NCBI RefSeq assembly: GCF_018798885.1 | Contig: NZ_CP076361.1 | Span: 310,001-374,000 of the forward strand | Direction: 5' to 3' | DNA length: 64,000 nucleotides | DNA from: Gemmobacter fulvus | Lineage (GTDB): Bacteria > Pseudomonadota > Alphaproteobacteria > Rhodobacterales > Rhodobacteraceae | Part shown: piece by piece, positions 44,273 to 53,785 of the stretch | Numbering within the stretch: position 1 is the stretch's first letter | Layout: each line of letters starts with the position of its first letter | Program-made: the position numbers and the translations under genes | Notes under the pieces: model-generated | Database searches by the model: none | What the model was told of the DNA's origin: nothing | Seen by the model: the letters and a program-made list of their open reading frames with translations, nothing else

Positions 44273-46831
44273 TCAATAAAGGCCGCCGGAGCTGAGCGTT
44301 CCGAAGTCCGCCTTCTTGGGGATAACCCTGGTCTTGCCGGTCGAGGTGGTCACGGTGGCCGAGGCCCCGCCGGTATCGGCCTCGCCATAAGCAAACAGCG
44401 GCAGGTTGGAGCCCATGCCAAAGCCGCCATCGACCATCTGACCGGTGCCGAAGATCGGGTCTTCGCCTTCGCGGAAATACTCGGACACGACATGATCGCC
44501 CTGCGCATCATCCGACAGGCGCGCGCCGGTGAAACGGTCGATCTTGATGAAATACCCGCCCGGCGGCACGGCGAACTTGCCGCCGCCGTATTTCTTGATC
44601 GCTGTCCGCATGAAGCTTTCAAACACCGGGCCGCAGAAGCCGCCGCCCGACGCACTGCTGCCCAGCGTGCGCGGATTGTCATACCCGATGTAGCAGCCCG
44701 CCGCGATGTTCGACGTATAGCCGATGAACCACACGTCCTTAGCATCATTGGTGGTGCCGGTCTTGCCTGCAACCGGCACCGGCAGGTTGATGCCGCGCGC
44801 CGTGCCGCGTTCCACCACGCCCTGCATCATTGAGGTGAGCTGATAGGCGGTGATCGGATCCATCACCCGTTCACGGCTGGAGCTGATGCGCGGGGCGGCA
44901 CCCTTGGGCAGCGTGCCCAGACTGCAATCCTCGCATTTGCGCAGATCGTGACGGTAGACCGATTTGCCATAGCGGTCCTGCACCCGGTCCACCAGCGTCG
45001 GCTCCACCCGCTCGCCGCCATTGGCGAACATGGCATAGGCGGCAACCATCTTGAACAGCGTGGTTTCCTGCGAGCCCAGCGAGTTCGACAGGAAGGCCTG
45101 CATCCGGTCATAGACGCCAAAGCGTTCGGCATATCCGGCCACGGTTTCCATGCCGATTTCCTGCGCGATCCGCACCGTCATCAGGTTCCGGCTCTGCTCG
45201 ATCCCGGTGCGCAGCGGCGTCGGGCCGTAGAATTTGTTCGAGGCATTCTTGGGCCGCCACAGGCCCTGCGGCGTGTTCAGCTCGATCGGGGCGTCGACCA
45301 CGATGGTGGCGGGGGTAAAGCCGCTGTCCAAGGCGGCGGCATAGACGAAGGGCTTGAAGCTCGACCCCGGCTGGCGCGCGGCCTGGGTGGTGCGGTTGAA
45401 CACCGAATCCTGATAGGAAAACCCGCCCTGCATCGCCAGAACCCGGCCCGAGAACACATCCATCGCCATGAAGGCGCCCTGCACTTCCGGCACCTGCCGC
45501 AGCGACCAGCGTTTGAAGCTGCCATCGTCATCCGAGGTGACAGCCCGCACCAGCACCACATCGCCGACATCGAGCAGGTCGGCAGGCACACGGGCCTTCT
45601 TGCCCAGCTTGCCATCCTTCAGCCGCTTGCGCGCCCAGGTTACATCCTCAGCCGGGATGAAATGGCCATCGGCATCCTCATCCACGCCTTCGATGCCGAT
45701 CCGGGCCGAGCTTTCACCCAGTTCCAGCACCACTGCCGGATGCCAGCCCGCAATATCGCGCGGCACTTCCACATCGGCCAGCGCGGCGCGCCATGCGTCT
45801 TGTGAGGTCAGCTGCTCCACCGGCAGGGTCTTGCGGGTGCCGCGCCAGACGCCCTGCCCGCGGTCATAGCGTTCCAGCCCGGCGCGCAGCGCTTTCGCGG
45901 CGGCCTCTTGCAGCTCGGGGTCGACCGTGGCCCGAATCGCAAGGCCGCCACCGAAGAACTCCTGCTGGCCAAAGCTGCCCGACAGCTGGCGGCGGATTTC
46001 GTCGGTGAAATAGTCCCGCGGCGGCAGGCCGTTGCGGAAGGCCGGGTAATCGCCATTCTGCACCGATTTCAGCGGCATGTCCTTTTCGGACAGATAGGTC
46101 GCCTCGTCGATATAGCCGTTCTGCCACATCTCGCGCAGCACATAGTTGCGGCGCTGGGTCACGCGCTCCTTGGCGCGCACCGGATGATATTCGCCGGGGG
46201 CCTGCGGCATCGAGGCCAGCATCGCCGCCTCATGCGGGGCCAGCTGCACCAGCGATTTGTTGAAATAGGTCTGCGCCGCTGCCGCCACGCCGTAAGAGTT
46301 CTGCCCAAGGAAGATCTCGTTCAGATACAGCTCAAGGATCTTGTCCTTGCTCAGCGTCTCTTCCAGCCGGGTGGCGAGGATGATTTCCTTGATCTTGCGC
46401 TCTGCCTTGCGTTCACCGCCCAACAGGAAGTTCTTCATCACCTGCTGTGTGATGGTCGAGGCGCCGCGCACATTCTGCCCGCGCGAGGTGACCGCCTCGA
46501 TGCCCGCCGCAAGAATACCGCGCGCGTCATAGCCCTTGTGGGTATAGAAATTCTTGTCCTCGGCCGAGACGAACGCATGTTTGATCAGGTCGGGCACATC
46601 TTCGATCGGTACGAACAGGCGGCGCTCTTCGGCGAATTCGTCGATCATGCGGCCTTCACCGTCATAGATGCGGCTGATCGTCGGCGGGGTATATTGGGCG
46701 AGGCTTTCGTGGCTGGGCAGATCGCGCGAATAGATCCAGAACACCGCTCCGATCGACAGGGCAATGAACAACAGCGCCAGCGTCACCGCTGTGAAAATCG
46801 CTCCGAAGAAAGACCCGACAAACCTCAGCAC
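44273..46831 (-). CDS. mrcA: penicillin-binding protein 1A (class A, bifunctional)
   Basis: An 852-residue peptidoglycan glycosyltransferase and transpeptidase in the inner membrane. One N-terminal membrane segment (about 10-34); a GT51 domain with catalytic Glu91 in SAEDKNFYTHKG and GASTITQQVMKN near residue 123; an OB-like insert (about 320-450); and a transpeptidase domain with Ser490-x2-Lys493 (GSSFKPF), Ser547-Arg-Asn549 and KTGTTN at 690-695. GGGGGTG lies before the ATG. The window also has an AmiC-type amidase upstream on the same strand, so synthesis and splitting enzymes are neighbours. Confidence 0.96.
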   Translation of the reverse strand: MLRFVGSFFGAIFTAVTLALLFIALSIGAVFWIYSRDLPSHESLAQYTPPTISRIYDGEGRMIDEFAEERRLFVPIEDVPDLIKHAFVSAEDKNFYTHKGYDARGILAAGIEAVTSRGQNVRGASTITQQVMKNFLLGGERKAERKIKEIILATRLEETLSKDKILELYLNEIFLGQNSYGVAAAAQTYFNKSLVQLAPHEAAMLASMPQAPGEYHPVRAKERVTQRRNYVLREMWQNGYIDEATYLSEKDMPLKSVQNGDYPAFRNGLPPRDYFTDEIRRQLSGSFGQQEFFGGGLAIRATVDPELQEAAAKALRAGLERYDRGQGVWRGTRKTLPVEQLTSQDAWRAALADVEVPRDIAGWHPAVVLELGESSARIGIEGVDEDADGHFIPAEDVTWARKRLKDGKLGKKARVPADLLDVGDVVLVRAVTSDDDGSFKRWSLRQVPEVQGAFMAMDVFSGRVLAMQGGFSYQDSVFNRTTQAARQPGSSFKPFVYAAALDSGFTPATIVVDAPIELNTPQGLWRPKNASNKFYGPTPLRTGIEQSRNLMTVRIAQEIGMETVAGYAERFGVYDRMQAFLSNSLGSQETTLFKMVAAYAMFANGGERVEPTLVDRVQDRYGKSVYRHDLRKCEDCSLGTLPKGAAPRISSSRERVMDPITAYQLTSMMQGVVERGTARGINLPVPVAGKTGTTNDAKDVWFIGYTSNIAAGCYIGYDNPRTLGSSASGGGFCGPVFESFMRTAIKKYGGGKFAVPPGGYFIKIDRFTGARLSDDAQGDHVVSEYFREGEDPIFGTGQMVDGGFGMGSNLPLFAYGEADTGGASATVTTSTGKTRVIPKKADFGTLSSGGLY

Positions 46832-47004
46832 GAATTCACCCCCGTTCGATCCCGTTCACATATGCGCGCGCCCCGCGTCCATGGCAGCAGGGTTCGGGAT
46901 GTGCCCCATATAGGCGCTCTGCGGCCAGAGGTCAAAACCCCGTGCCGCCCTGCCGGGCGTTTTCCCGCTGACCACACGGCTTTGTGCCCACAGGGCCTAC
47001 GGTG

Positions 47005-48210
47005 TTACTGCCGCCTGAGGCCCGAGAGGGCCGCGTCCTGCGCCGCCCATGCTGTCAGCCCGTCCCGAACCGCTGCCGCCATTTTCGCCCGCCATGCCGG
47101 ATCGCGCAGCCGCGCCAGATCGCGTTCCGACGACAGAAAGCCCAGCTCGATCAGGATCGAGGGAATATCGGGCGATTTCAACACCGAAAACCCCGCCTCC
47201 TGAATCGGATGGCGGTGCATCTTCAGCTCTGCCCCCTTGATCGCACCTTCCAGCGCCAGCGCCAGCCGGTCGACGCGCGGCATGGTTTCGGTGCGGGCCA
47301 TATCCATCAGCACGGTCGCCACCAGATCATCCTGTTCGGTCAGATCGACGCCTGCCAGCAGATCGGCCCGGTCATGCCGTTCGGCCAGCGTTTTCGCCGC
47401 CGCGTCCGAGGCCTCGTCCGACAGGGTGTAAAGTGTGGCCCCCACCGCCTCGCCTTCGGCCAGCGCATCGGCGTGGAGCGAGACAAACACATGCGCCCCC
47501 GCCGCGCGGCTGACCGAGATTCGCGTCTCCAGCGGCACGAAGACATCCTCTTCGCGCGTCAGCACCACCACGAATCCGCCATCGCGCAGCAGCACCTCTT
47601 TCAGTTCGCGCGCAAAGGTCAGCATCAGATCCGCCTCGGTGAACCCGTCACGCTCGGCCCCCGGATCAATGCCGCCATGGCCGGGATCCAGCACCACGAC
47701 CAGCGGCCCCTCGCCCTGACGCGCCGGTTTCGGCAGATCGGCGGGGGCAGGCAAGGCCCAGCCCGCAGGCTCGGGCGCGGCAGCACTGGCGGCGAATGTC
47801 TCGGCGGTTGTCGGCTCCAGCACCAGCTGCACATGGGTGCCGCCTTCGGTGTCCATCCCGGCCGTGCGGATGCGGAACGGCCCCGGAAGTTCAGCCACCA
47901 GCCGCGACCAGCCGGGGCGGAATATGCCTGCGCGCAGATCGGTGATCCCGGCGCGCGGCACGCGGTCGATCCCAGTCCAGTCCACCTCGCGCACATCCAG
48001 CACCAGCCGGGGCGGATCGGCCATCAGACGCACCCGCCACGGCACTGGCTGCGACAGCGCAAGCGTGATCTCCAGCGCAGGCCCGGTCTGCGTGATGGAC
48101 GACCCCGCAGGCTCCAGCCGCGCCAGTGCCGAAAGCTCCTGCGCGCCGACGTTGCCCGCCCATAATCCCACCGTCCAGATCATCGCCAGCGCCAGTATGA
48201 CCGCCCGCAT
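47005..48210 (-). CDS. N-acetylmuramoyl-L-alanine amidase, AmiC type
   Basis: A 401-residue periplasmic amidase that cuts between muramic acid and the stem peptide during cell separation. It has a signal peptide (MRAVILALAMIWTVGLWAGNVGAQ), an AMIN domain at about 40-135 for septal localisation, a Pro/Ala linker, and an Amidase_3 domain with zinc ligands His178 (LDPGHGGIDPG), Glu192 (FTEADLML) and His246 (VSLHADA), plus the late catalytic Glu in SILIELGFLSSERD. GGGGGGCGGG precedes the ATG at 48210, chosen because the signal peptide begins there. It is followed by mrcA on the same strand. Confidence 0.94.
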   Translation of the reverse strand: MRAVILALAMIWTVGLWAGNVGAQELSALARLEPAGSSITQTGPALEITLALSQPVPWRVRLMADPPRLVLDVREVDWTGIDRVPRAGITDLRAGIFRPGWSRLVAELPGPFRIRTAGMDTEGGTHVQLVLEPTTAETFAASAAAPEPAGWALPAPADLPKPARQGEGPLVVVLDPGHGGIDPGAERDGFTEADLMLTFARELKEVLLRDGGFVVVLTREEDVFVPLETRISVSRAAGAHVFVSLHADALAEGEAVGATLYTLSDEASDAAAKTLAERHDRADLLAGVDLTEQDDLVATVLMDMARTETMPRVDRLALALEGAIKGAELKMHRHPIQEAGFSVLKSPDIPSILIELGFLSSERDLARLRDPAWRAKMAAAVRDGLTAWAAQDAALSGLRRQ

Positions 48211-48279
48211 CCCGCCCCCCGCATCCCGCGCTATTGTCACACCCAAGCGCGGATAACCGCAGCACGGGCCTCCATCAAA

Positions 48280-49431
48280 TCACGCTTTGGCGCGCGTCGC
48301 CATGAAGCGCTGCAACCGTGCCAGCCCCTCGACAATATCCGCCGTCGCCCGCGCATAGGAAAACCGCAGGGTCTGCGCCCCGCGCGCCGGATCGAAATCC
48401 AGCCCCGGCGTCACCGCCACCCCGGCGCCCTCCAGAATCTCGGAGGCAAAGCGCAGGCTGTCATCGGTCAGATCCGACACATCGGCATAGACGTAAAACG
48501 CGCCATCCGGCGGCGCAAAACGGGTGAAGCCAGCCTTGGGCAGGCCCTCCAGCATCAGGCGGCGGTTTTCGGCATAGACGGCGCGGTTCGCCTCCAGCGC
48601 GTCAATGCAGTCCAGCGCCGCAAGCGCGGCGATCTGGCTGGCATGGGGCGGGCAGATGAACATGTTCTGCGCCAGCCGCTCGACCACGCGCACATGATCT
48701 TCGGGCACCACCATCCAGCCGATCCGCCAGCCGGTCATGCTGAAATATTTGGAAAACGAGTTGATGACGTAACAGTCATCAGTGATTTCCAGCGCCGAAA
48801 CCGCGCGGTCGCCATAATGCAGCCCGTGATAGATCTCGTCCGACACGAAGGAAATGCCGCGTGCCGCGCAATGCCCGATCAGCGCCGACAGCGCCGCGCG
48901 ATCCAGCATGGTGCCCGAAGGATTGCCGGGGCTGGCCACGATCAGGCCCTGCATCTCCACCCCGTCCAGATCGGCGGGCACCGGCTGAAGCCGGTTCGCG
49001 GCAGAGGACGGAATGCCCACGGGCGTCAGGCTTAGCGCGCGCAGGATCTGGCGATAGCTGGGATAGCCCGGCTCGCCCAAGGCAACGCGGTTGCCCGCCT
49101 CAAACAGCGCGGTGAAGGCCAGAAGGAAGGCGGCAGAAGACCCGGCCGTCACCACCACCCGCTCGGGGTTCAGATCCACCCCATACCAGCGGCGATACAG
49201 CGCCGCGATGCCTGCGCGCAGTTCCGGCAGGCCAAGCGCCACGGTATAGCCCAAAGGCCCGGTCTGCATCGCCTGTGCCAGCGCCTGCGCCGCCGGTGCG
49301 GGTGCCCCCGTGCCCGGCTGGCCCACCTCCATGTGAATGATGTGCCGCCCCGCGGCTTCGGCAGCCCGCGCCGCCTCCATCACATCCATCACGATGAAGG
49401 GATCGACAACACCACGTCTTGAAACCTGCAT
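48280..49431 (-). CDS. PLP-dependent aminotransferase, class I/II
   Basis: A 383-residue fold-type I aminotransferase of the aspartate aminotransferase superfamily. The PLP lysine is Lys228 in NSFSKYFSMTGWRIGW. Other family features are EVGQPGTGAP (N terminus), GYPSYR (aromatic near the cofactor), ASPGNPSGTM (Asn binding PLP), SDEIYHGLHYG (Asp pairing with the pyridine), and a C-terminal RFSYARA with the substrate-binding Arg. The exact substrate cannot be told. AAGGGGG precedes the ATG at 49431, chosen over a start 30 codons upstream that would lie in the divergent promoter region. It is divergent from the DsbA-like gene. Confidence 0.9.
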   Translation of the reverse strand: MQVSRRGVVDPFIVMDVMEAARAAEAAGRHIIHMEVGQPGTGAPAPAAQALAQAMQTGPLGYTVALGLPELRAGIAALYRRWYGVDLNPERVVVTAGSSAAFLLAFTALFEAGNRVALGEPGYPSYRQILRALSLTPVGIPSSAANRLQPVPADLDGVEMQGLIVASPGNPSGTMLDRAALSALIGHCAARGISFVSDEIYHGLHYGDRAVSALEITDDCYVINSFSKYFSMTGWRIGWMVVPEDHVRVVERLAQNMFICPPHASQIAALAALDCIDALEANRAVYAENRRLMLEGLPKAGFTRFAPPDGAFYVYADVSDLTDDSLRFASEILEGAGVAVTPGLDFDPARGAQTLRFSYARATADIVEGLARLQRFMATRAKA

Positions 49432-49541
49432 CCGCACCCCCTTAAAGTCGGCGCGACACTGGCCCGGCGGGGCGCGCGCGTCAAGGCGGGGCCACGGGTC
49501 CAGCCCGGTCTCTGCGCCCACCTTGCCCTACGGAGAGACAG

Positions 49542-50297
49542 ATGACCAAGAAGACCTTCCTTGCTGGCACCGCGCTGGCCCTTTTGCTTGCGATGCCCGC
49601 ACAGGCCTTCGACCCCGCCGCGATGACGGATGCCGAACGCGACGCCTTTGGCGCGCAGGTCCGTGCCTATCTGATGGAAAACCCCGAAGTGCTGATGGAA
49701 GCCATCGCCGTGCTGGAACAACGTCAGCAGGATGATTCCGCGCAGGCCGATCTGGCGCTGATGGCCGAAAACAAGGAGGCGATCTTCAATGACGGCGTCT
49801 CATGGGTCGGCGGCAACCCGGATGGCGATATCACCATGGTTGAATTCATCGACTATCGCTGCGGATATTGCCGCAAATCCTATGAAGAAACCGAAGAGTT
49901 GGTGAAAACCGATGGCAACATCCGTTTTGTGGTCAAGGAATTCCCGATCCTCGGCGAAGGCTCGATGATCTCGTCGCAATTCGCCATTGCGGTGAAACAG
50001 GTGGCGGGCGACGCGGCCTACAAGAAGGCGCATGACGCGCTGATCACCCTGCGCGGTGATGCGACGCCCGAAGCGATGGCCGCCCTTGCAACAGAACTCG
50101 GTCTCGACAGCGCCGAAATCCTCGCAAAGATGGACACGCCCGAGGTGATGGCCGTCATTCAGGCCAATCACGATCTGGGCACGACGCTACAGATCAACGG
50201 CACGCCCAGCTTCATCATTGATCAGACCATGGTGCGCGGTTACGTGCCGCTGGATGCCATGCGCCAGATCGTCGATGGCCAGCGCAAAGACGGCTGA
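49542..50297 (+). CDS. periplasmic DsbA-family thiol:disulfide oxidoreductase
   Basis: A 251-residue exported protein. A signal peptide (residues 1-22, ending AQA) leads into a short helical region and a thioredoxin fold with the redox pair Cys107-Gly-Tyr-Cys110 in EFIDYRCGYCRKSYEE and cis-Pro in INGTPSFII. The long helical N-terminal part before the thioredoxin fold resembles DsbG/ScsC-like oxidoreductases that form oligomers, so isomerase or chaperone activity is possible rather than simple oxidation. GGAGAG precedes the ATG. It faces the MFS gene, 45 bases away. Confidence 0.92.
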   Translation: MTKKTFLAGTALALLLAMPAQAFDPAAMTDAERDAFGAQVRAYLMENPEVLMEAIAVLEQRQQDDSAQADLALMAENKEAIFNDGVSWVGGNPDGDITMVEFIDYRCGYCRKSYEETEELVKTDGNIRFVVKEFPILGEGSMISSQFAIAVKQVAGDAAYKKAHDALITLRGDATPEAMAALATELGLDSAEILAKMDTPEVMAVIQANHDLGTTLQINGTPSFIIDQTMVRGYVPLDAMRQIVDGQRKDG

Positions 50298-50342
50298 CAC
50301 GGTGCCGGGGGTGTGGGGCTGGCCCAAGCTCCCGGCGCTGTC

Positions 50343-51551
50343 TTACCGGGGTTCCGCCACCGGAGTGCCCCGCTGGGCCAGCATCACGAGGCCCAGCATC
50401 AGGCCAAGCGCCATCAGCCCCAGTGCCATCACGTCAAACGCGCCGCGCAGGCCATAGGCCAGTACCAGCGGTGCCGAAATCAGCGGCGAGGCGAACTGAC
50501 CGGCGAAAAACGCCGTGGTCAGCAGGCCCGAAGCCCGGCCCCGCTGTGCCGCCGGAACAAAGCCCATGAAATAAGCCGTGTAATTTGGCAGCGACGGCCC
50601 CATGCCGATCCCCGCCACCAGCGCACCGGCCACCACCAGCCCCGGCCCCTGTGCCTGCGCGATGATCAGCACGCCCAGCCCCATCAGCACATAAGACATG
50701 GCAAAGATTGCCATCGGTGACAGAAACCGCCGGATCCGCCCATACAGAAGCGCGCCCGGCATCTGGGCCACGGTCATCGAGGCCATCAGCGCCCCGACAG
50801 CCAGCGTATTGCTGATCCCGATCTCGCCCAGCAGGAAGGGCAGACGCGTCGGCATCACATAAAATGCCGCCATGAACAGAAACGCGAGCGGCCCGACCAC
50901 GGCATAGGCGCGCCACGGAAAGGCCCCCTCCACCCGCGAGGGCGTGGCAACCCGCAGCCCGCGCTCGGCCCGCAGCCGCCGCGCGTGGGGGGCCAGCATC
51001 ACCAGCGCAAAAGCCGCAATCGGCAGCACCAGCGCATAGACCGCAAACGCCCCGCGCCAATGCAATGTCGCCAGTGCCCCGCCCAGCAGCATCACCACGA
51101 TGCCGCCGCCCGACATCGCAGCGCCCTGCCAGCCCAGATAGCGTTCGCGCGCCGCGCCCTGCCACAGATCCGCCGCCCAGGCCATGCTCAGCGTCATGGT
51201 GCCTGCAACGCCAAAGCCCAGCAGCAACCTCCCCGCCAGAAGCTGCGGCAGGGTTTCGGCCCAGAGCCCCGTGGTGCCGCCAATCGCATAGGCCAGCGCC
51301 GAGGCCGCCAGCATGGTCTGGCGGCTGAAACGGTCGGCCATCCAGCCGACCAGCCCCGCGCTCAGCATGATCGCCAGTGACGGCAGGGTCAGAATCAGCC
51401 CGGTCAGCGTATCAATCCCCGCCACATCGGCGAAATGCGCCTTGAGGCCAGGCAGCGAGGGGGCAATCGTGGCATTGGCCATGATGGTCATGGCAGCAAG
51501 CAGCAGAACCGAAACGGTCAGCCGCCGCCCCGGTTTCGGAACGTCGGTCAT
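50343..51551 (-). CDS. MFS transporter divergent from a LysR regulator
   Basis: A 402-residue major facilitator with 12 membrane segments. It carries loop GWMADRFSRQTML (motif A, residues about 65-78) after segment 2 and the opening VSVLLLAAMTIMANATIAPSLPGLKAHF, typical of drug-efflux-like MFS proteins. I place the start at 51551 (MTDVPKPGRR); a second ATG 23 codons upstream has no ribosome site and would reach into the operator region. The site before 51551 is weak. The divergent LysR gene 90 bases away is its probable regulator, the usual arrangement for inducible efflux pumps. Confidence 0.87.
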   Translation of the reverse strand: MTDVPKPGRRLTVSVLLLAAMTIMANATIAPSLPGLKAHFADVAGIDTLTGLILTLPSLAIMLSAGLVGWMADRFSRQTMLAASALAYAIGGTTGLWAETLPQLLAGRLLLGFGVAGTMTLSMAWAADLWQGAARERYLGWQGAAMSGGGIVVMLLGGALATLHWRGAFAVYALVLPIAAFALVMLAPHARRLRAERGLRVATPSRVEGAFPWRAYAVVGPLAFLFMAAFYVMPTRLPFLLGEIGISNTLAVGALMASMTVAQMPGALLYGRIRRFLSPMAIFAMSYVLMGLGVLIIAQAQGPGLVVAGALVAGIGMGPSLPNYTAYFMGFVPAAQRGRASGLLTTAFFAGQFASPLISAPLVLAYGLRGAFDVMALGLMALGLMLGLVMLAQRGTPVAEPR

Positions 51552-51628
51552 ATCAATGTCTTTCGCAGGTTTCCGCTGGTAATCTGGGGCAAAACATAAA
51601 TCTGGACAAGTCAGCCTCATTTGGAATT

Positions 51629-51643
51629 ATAATCCACGATTAT
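51629..51643. promoter_or_regulatory. palindrome overlapping the LysR start codon
   Basis: ATAATC-CAC-GATTAT is a perfect 15-base palindrome. Its last two bases are the first two of the LysR ATG (51642). It lies 77 bases upstream of the MFS start. Binding here would block the LysR gene directly and could activate the MFS promoter. Confidence 0.6.
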
Positions 51644-52544
51644 GGACAATGAACTTGATCTTGCCGCCCTGCGCGCCTTCCGGTCGGTGATCCGCGAAGG
51701 ATCGTTCACGGCAGCGGCCTTGGCGCTGCGGGTGCCCAAAAGCACCCTCTCCAAACGGATTGCCGATCTCGAGGCGTTGCTGGGCACCCGGCTGTTTGAA
51801 CGCAGCACCCGCCATCTGCGCATCACGCAGGAAGGCGAGGTTCTGGCGCTGCGGGTGGAGCGTTTGCTGGGCGAGGCCGATGACATCCGCCGCGCCTTGG
51901 GCGAACAGGGCGGTGCGCCCAAGGGTCATCTGCGGCTGGCGGTGCCGCCGGTGATGGGCCATGTGATGATGGGGCGCATCGCCGCCGAGTTTCGCGCCAC
52001 CTACCCCGAGGTGACGCTGGAGCTGCATTTCCTCGACCGCACGCCGGATCTGCTGGAACAAGGCTTTGACGGCGCGATCCGCTTTGGCCCGCTGGAGGAT
52101 TCCACCCAGATCGCCCGCCTGCTGCTGCATGGCCATGCCACACTTGCCGCCGCCCCCGGGTTGGACGGGCTGGACAGGATCCGCCATCCTGCCGATCTGG
52201 CAGGCTTTCCGCAGGTCACGCTGGCTGCGGGCTGGATCGGCCCCTGGGTGCTGGAAAATGGCGGCGAACGGGTGGAAATTGCGCCGCGCCCGGGCCTTGC
52301 GCTCGGCTCATTTCTGGCGGTGCGGGATGCGGTGGTGGCCGGGGCCGGAGTGGCCCTGCTGCCCTGGCTACTGGCCCAGCCCGCCTTTGCCGATGGCAGC
52401 CTGCGCCCGGTGCTGCCCGACTGGGCCACACCGCATCGCGGCATGTATTTCGTCTATCCGTCGGCGCACAGCCTGACTGCCCGCCTGCGCGCCTTCATCG
52501 ACCATCTGGCCCAGTCGATCCAGCGGCTCGATCTGCCCGCCTGA
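51642..52544 (+). CDS. LysR family regulator, apparently without a leader ribosome site
   Basis: A 300-residue LysR-type regulator. The winged helix-turn-helix spans LAALRAFRSVIREGSFTAAALALRVPKSTLSKRIADLEALLG, and the effector domain follows from about residue 90. It begins MDNELDLAALRAF, a normal LysR N terminus, and no other start is near. The 21 bases before the ATG (TTGGAATTATAATCCACGATT) hold no Shine-Dalgarno sequence and include a palindrome, so the message may be leaderless or have a very short leader. It is divergent from the MFS gene and converges with ispG 12 bases away. Confidence 0.9.
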   Translation: MDNELDLAALRAFRSVIREGSFTAAALALRVPKSTLSKRIADLEALLGTRLFERSTRHLRITQEGEVLALRVERLLGEADDIRRALGEQGGAPKGHLRLAVPPVMGHVMMGRIAAEFRATYPEVTLELHFLDRTPDLLEQGFDGAIRFGPLEDSTQIARLLLHGHATLAAAPGLDGLDRIRHPADLAGFPQVTLAAGWIGPWVLENGGERVEIAPRPGLALGSFLAVRDAVVAGAGVALLPWLLAQPAFADGSLRPVLPDWATPHRGMYFVYPSAHSLTARLRAFIDHLAQSIQRLDLPA

Positions 52545-52556
52545 GGCGGGCGGATG

Positions 52557-53684
52557 TCACTCTGCCGCCTGCGCCGCCTCGGCTGCTTCGATGGACGCGG
52601 CCTTTTCTTCGACCAGCTCGACGATATGGTCGATCATCTGCTCGTTGTTGAGCTTGTGGCTTTGTTTGCCCGCCAGATACACCATGCCCGATCCGGCCCC
52701 GCCGCCGGTAAATCCGATATCGGTCATCAGCGCCTCGCCCGGGCCGTTCACCACACAGCCGATGATGCTGAGGCTCATCGAGGTGGTGATATGCGCCAGC
52801 CGGTCTTCCAGCGCCGACACCGTCTTGATCACGTCAAACCCCTGCCGCGCACAGGAGGGGCAGGAGATGATGGTGACGCCGCGATGGCGCAGGCCCAGAC
52901 TTTTCAGGATCTCGTAACCAACCTTCACCTCTTCCACCGGATCGGCAGACAGGCTGACCCGGATCGTATCGCCAATGCCGGACCACAGCAGATTGCCCAG
53001 CCCCACCGCCGATTTCACCGTGCCGGACACCAGCCCGCCCGCCTCGGTGATGCCCAGATGGATCGGCGCATCGGTGGCATCGGCCAGTGCCTGATAGGCG
53101 GCGGCGGCCAGAAAGACGTCCGAGGCCTTCACCGAAATCTTGAATTCGTGAAAATCGTTGTCCTGCAACAGCTTGATGTGATCGAGACCACTTTCCACCA
53201 TCGCATCGGGGCACGGCTCGCCGTATTTCTCCAGCAAGTGCCGCTCCAGCGAGCCGGCGTTCACGCCGATACGGATAGAACAGCCGTGATCCTTGGCCGC
53301 GCGCACCACCTCGGCCACGCGCTTGGCATCGCCGATATTGCCGGGGTTGATGCGCAGACAGGCCGCCCCCGCCTCGGCGGCTTCAATCGCCCGTTTGTAG
53401 TGGAAATGGATATCGGCCACGATCGGCACCGGACTTTCGGCAACGATGGCCTTCAGCGCCCGCGTGCTGTCCTCGTCCGGGGTGGAGATACGCACGATAT
53501 CGGCCCCGGCGACCGCGCAGCGCTGCACCTGTTCCAGCGTCGCCGCCACATCCGAAGTAATGGTATTAGTCATGGTCTGCACCGAAATCGGCGCATCCCC
53601 GCCCACGGCCACCTTGCCCACCATGATCTGACGCGACTTGCGCCGGTCCATGTTGCGCCACGGGCGGATCGGATTATGCGACAT
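52557..53684 (-). CDS. ispG: 4-hydroxy-3-methylbut-2-enyl-diphosphate synthase
   Basis: IspG (GcpE), 375 residues, makes HMBPP from the cyclic diphosphate MEcPP in the MEP isoprenoid pathway, with a [4Fe-4S] cluster. The cluster ligands are Cys275 and Cys278 ([13 protein letters not shown]) and Cys310 ([13 protein letters not shown]). The TIM-barrel half is visible in [15 protein letters not shown] and INPGNIGD. I start it at 53684 ([11 protein letters not shown]), with GAAAGG upstream; an earlier in-frame start would add 20 residues in a terminator region. rodZ lies directly upstream on the same strand, an order also found in E. coli. Confidence 0.96.
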   Translation of the reverse strand: MSHNPIRPWRNMDRRKSRQIMVGKVAVGGDAPISVQTMTNTITSDVAATLEQVQRCAVAGADIVRISTPDEDSTRALKAIVAESPVPIVADIHFHYKRAIEAAEAGAACLRINPGNIGDAKRVAEVVRAAKDHGCSIRIGVNAGSLERHLLEKYGEPCPDAMVESGLDHIKLLQDNDFHEFKISVKASDVFLAAAAYQALADATDAPIHLGITEAGGLVSGTVKSAVGLGNLLWSGIGDTIRVSLSADPVEEVKVGYEILKSLGLRHRGVTIISCPSCARQGFDVIKTVSALEDRLAHITTSMSLSIIGCVVNGPGEALMTDIGFTGGGAGSGMVYLAGKQSHKLNNEQMIDHIVELVEEKAASIEAAEAAQAAE

Positions 53685-53731
53685 GGGTCTGCGCCTTTCG
53701 GAAAGCTTCGCGCGATACATAAAGACGCAAA

Positions 53732-53758
53732 GGCCCCGGAGCAACTGCTGCCGGGGCC
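53732..53758 (-). terminator. hairpin between rodZ and ispG
   Basis: GGCCCCGG and CCGGGGCC form a perfect 8-base stem with an 11-base loop. Read on the minus strand it is followed by CCTTT. It lies 28 bases past the rodZ stop, so termination is likely partial and ispG probably has its own promoter. Confidence 0.55.
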
Positions 53759-53785
53759 CTGTGCATCAAACCTGCTTGAGAGCGG

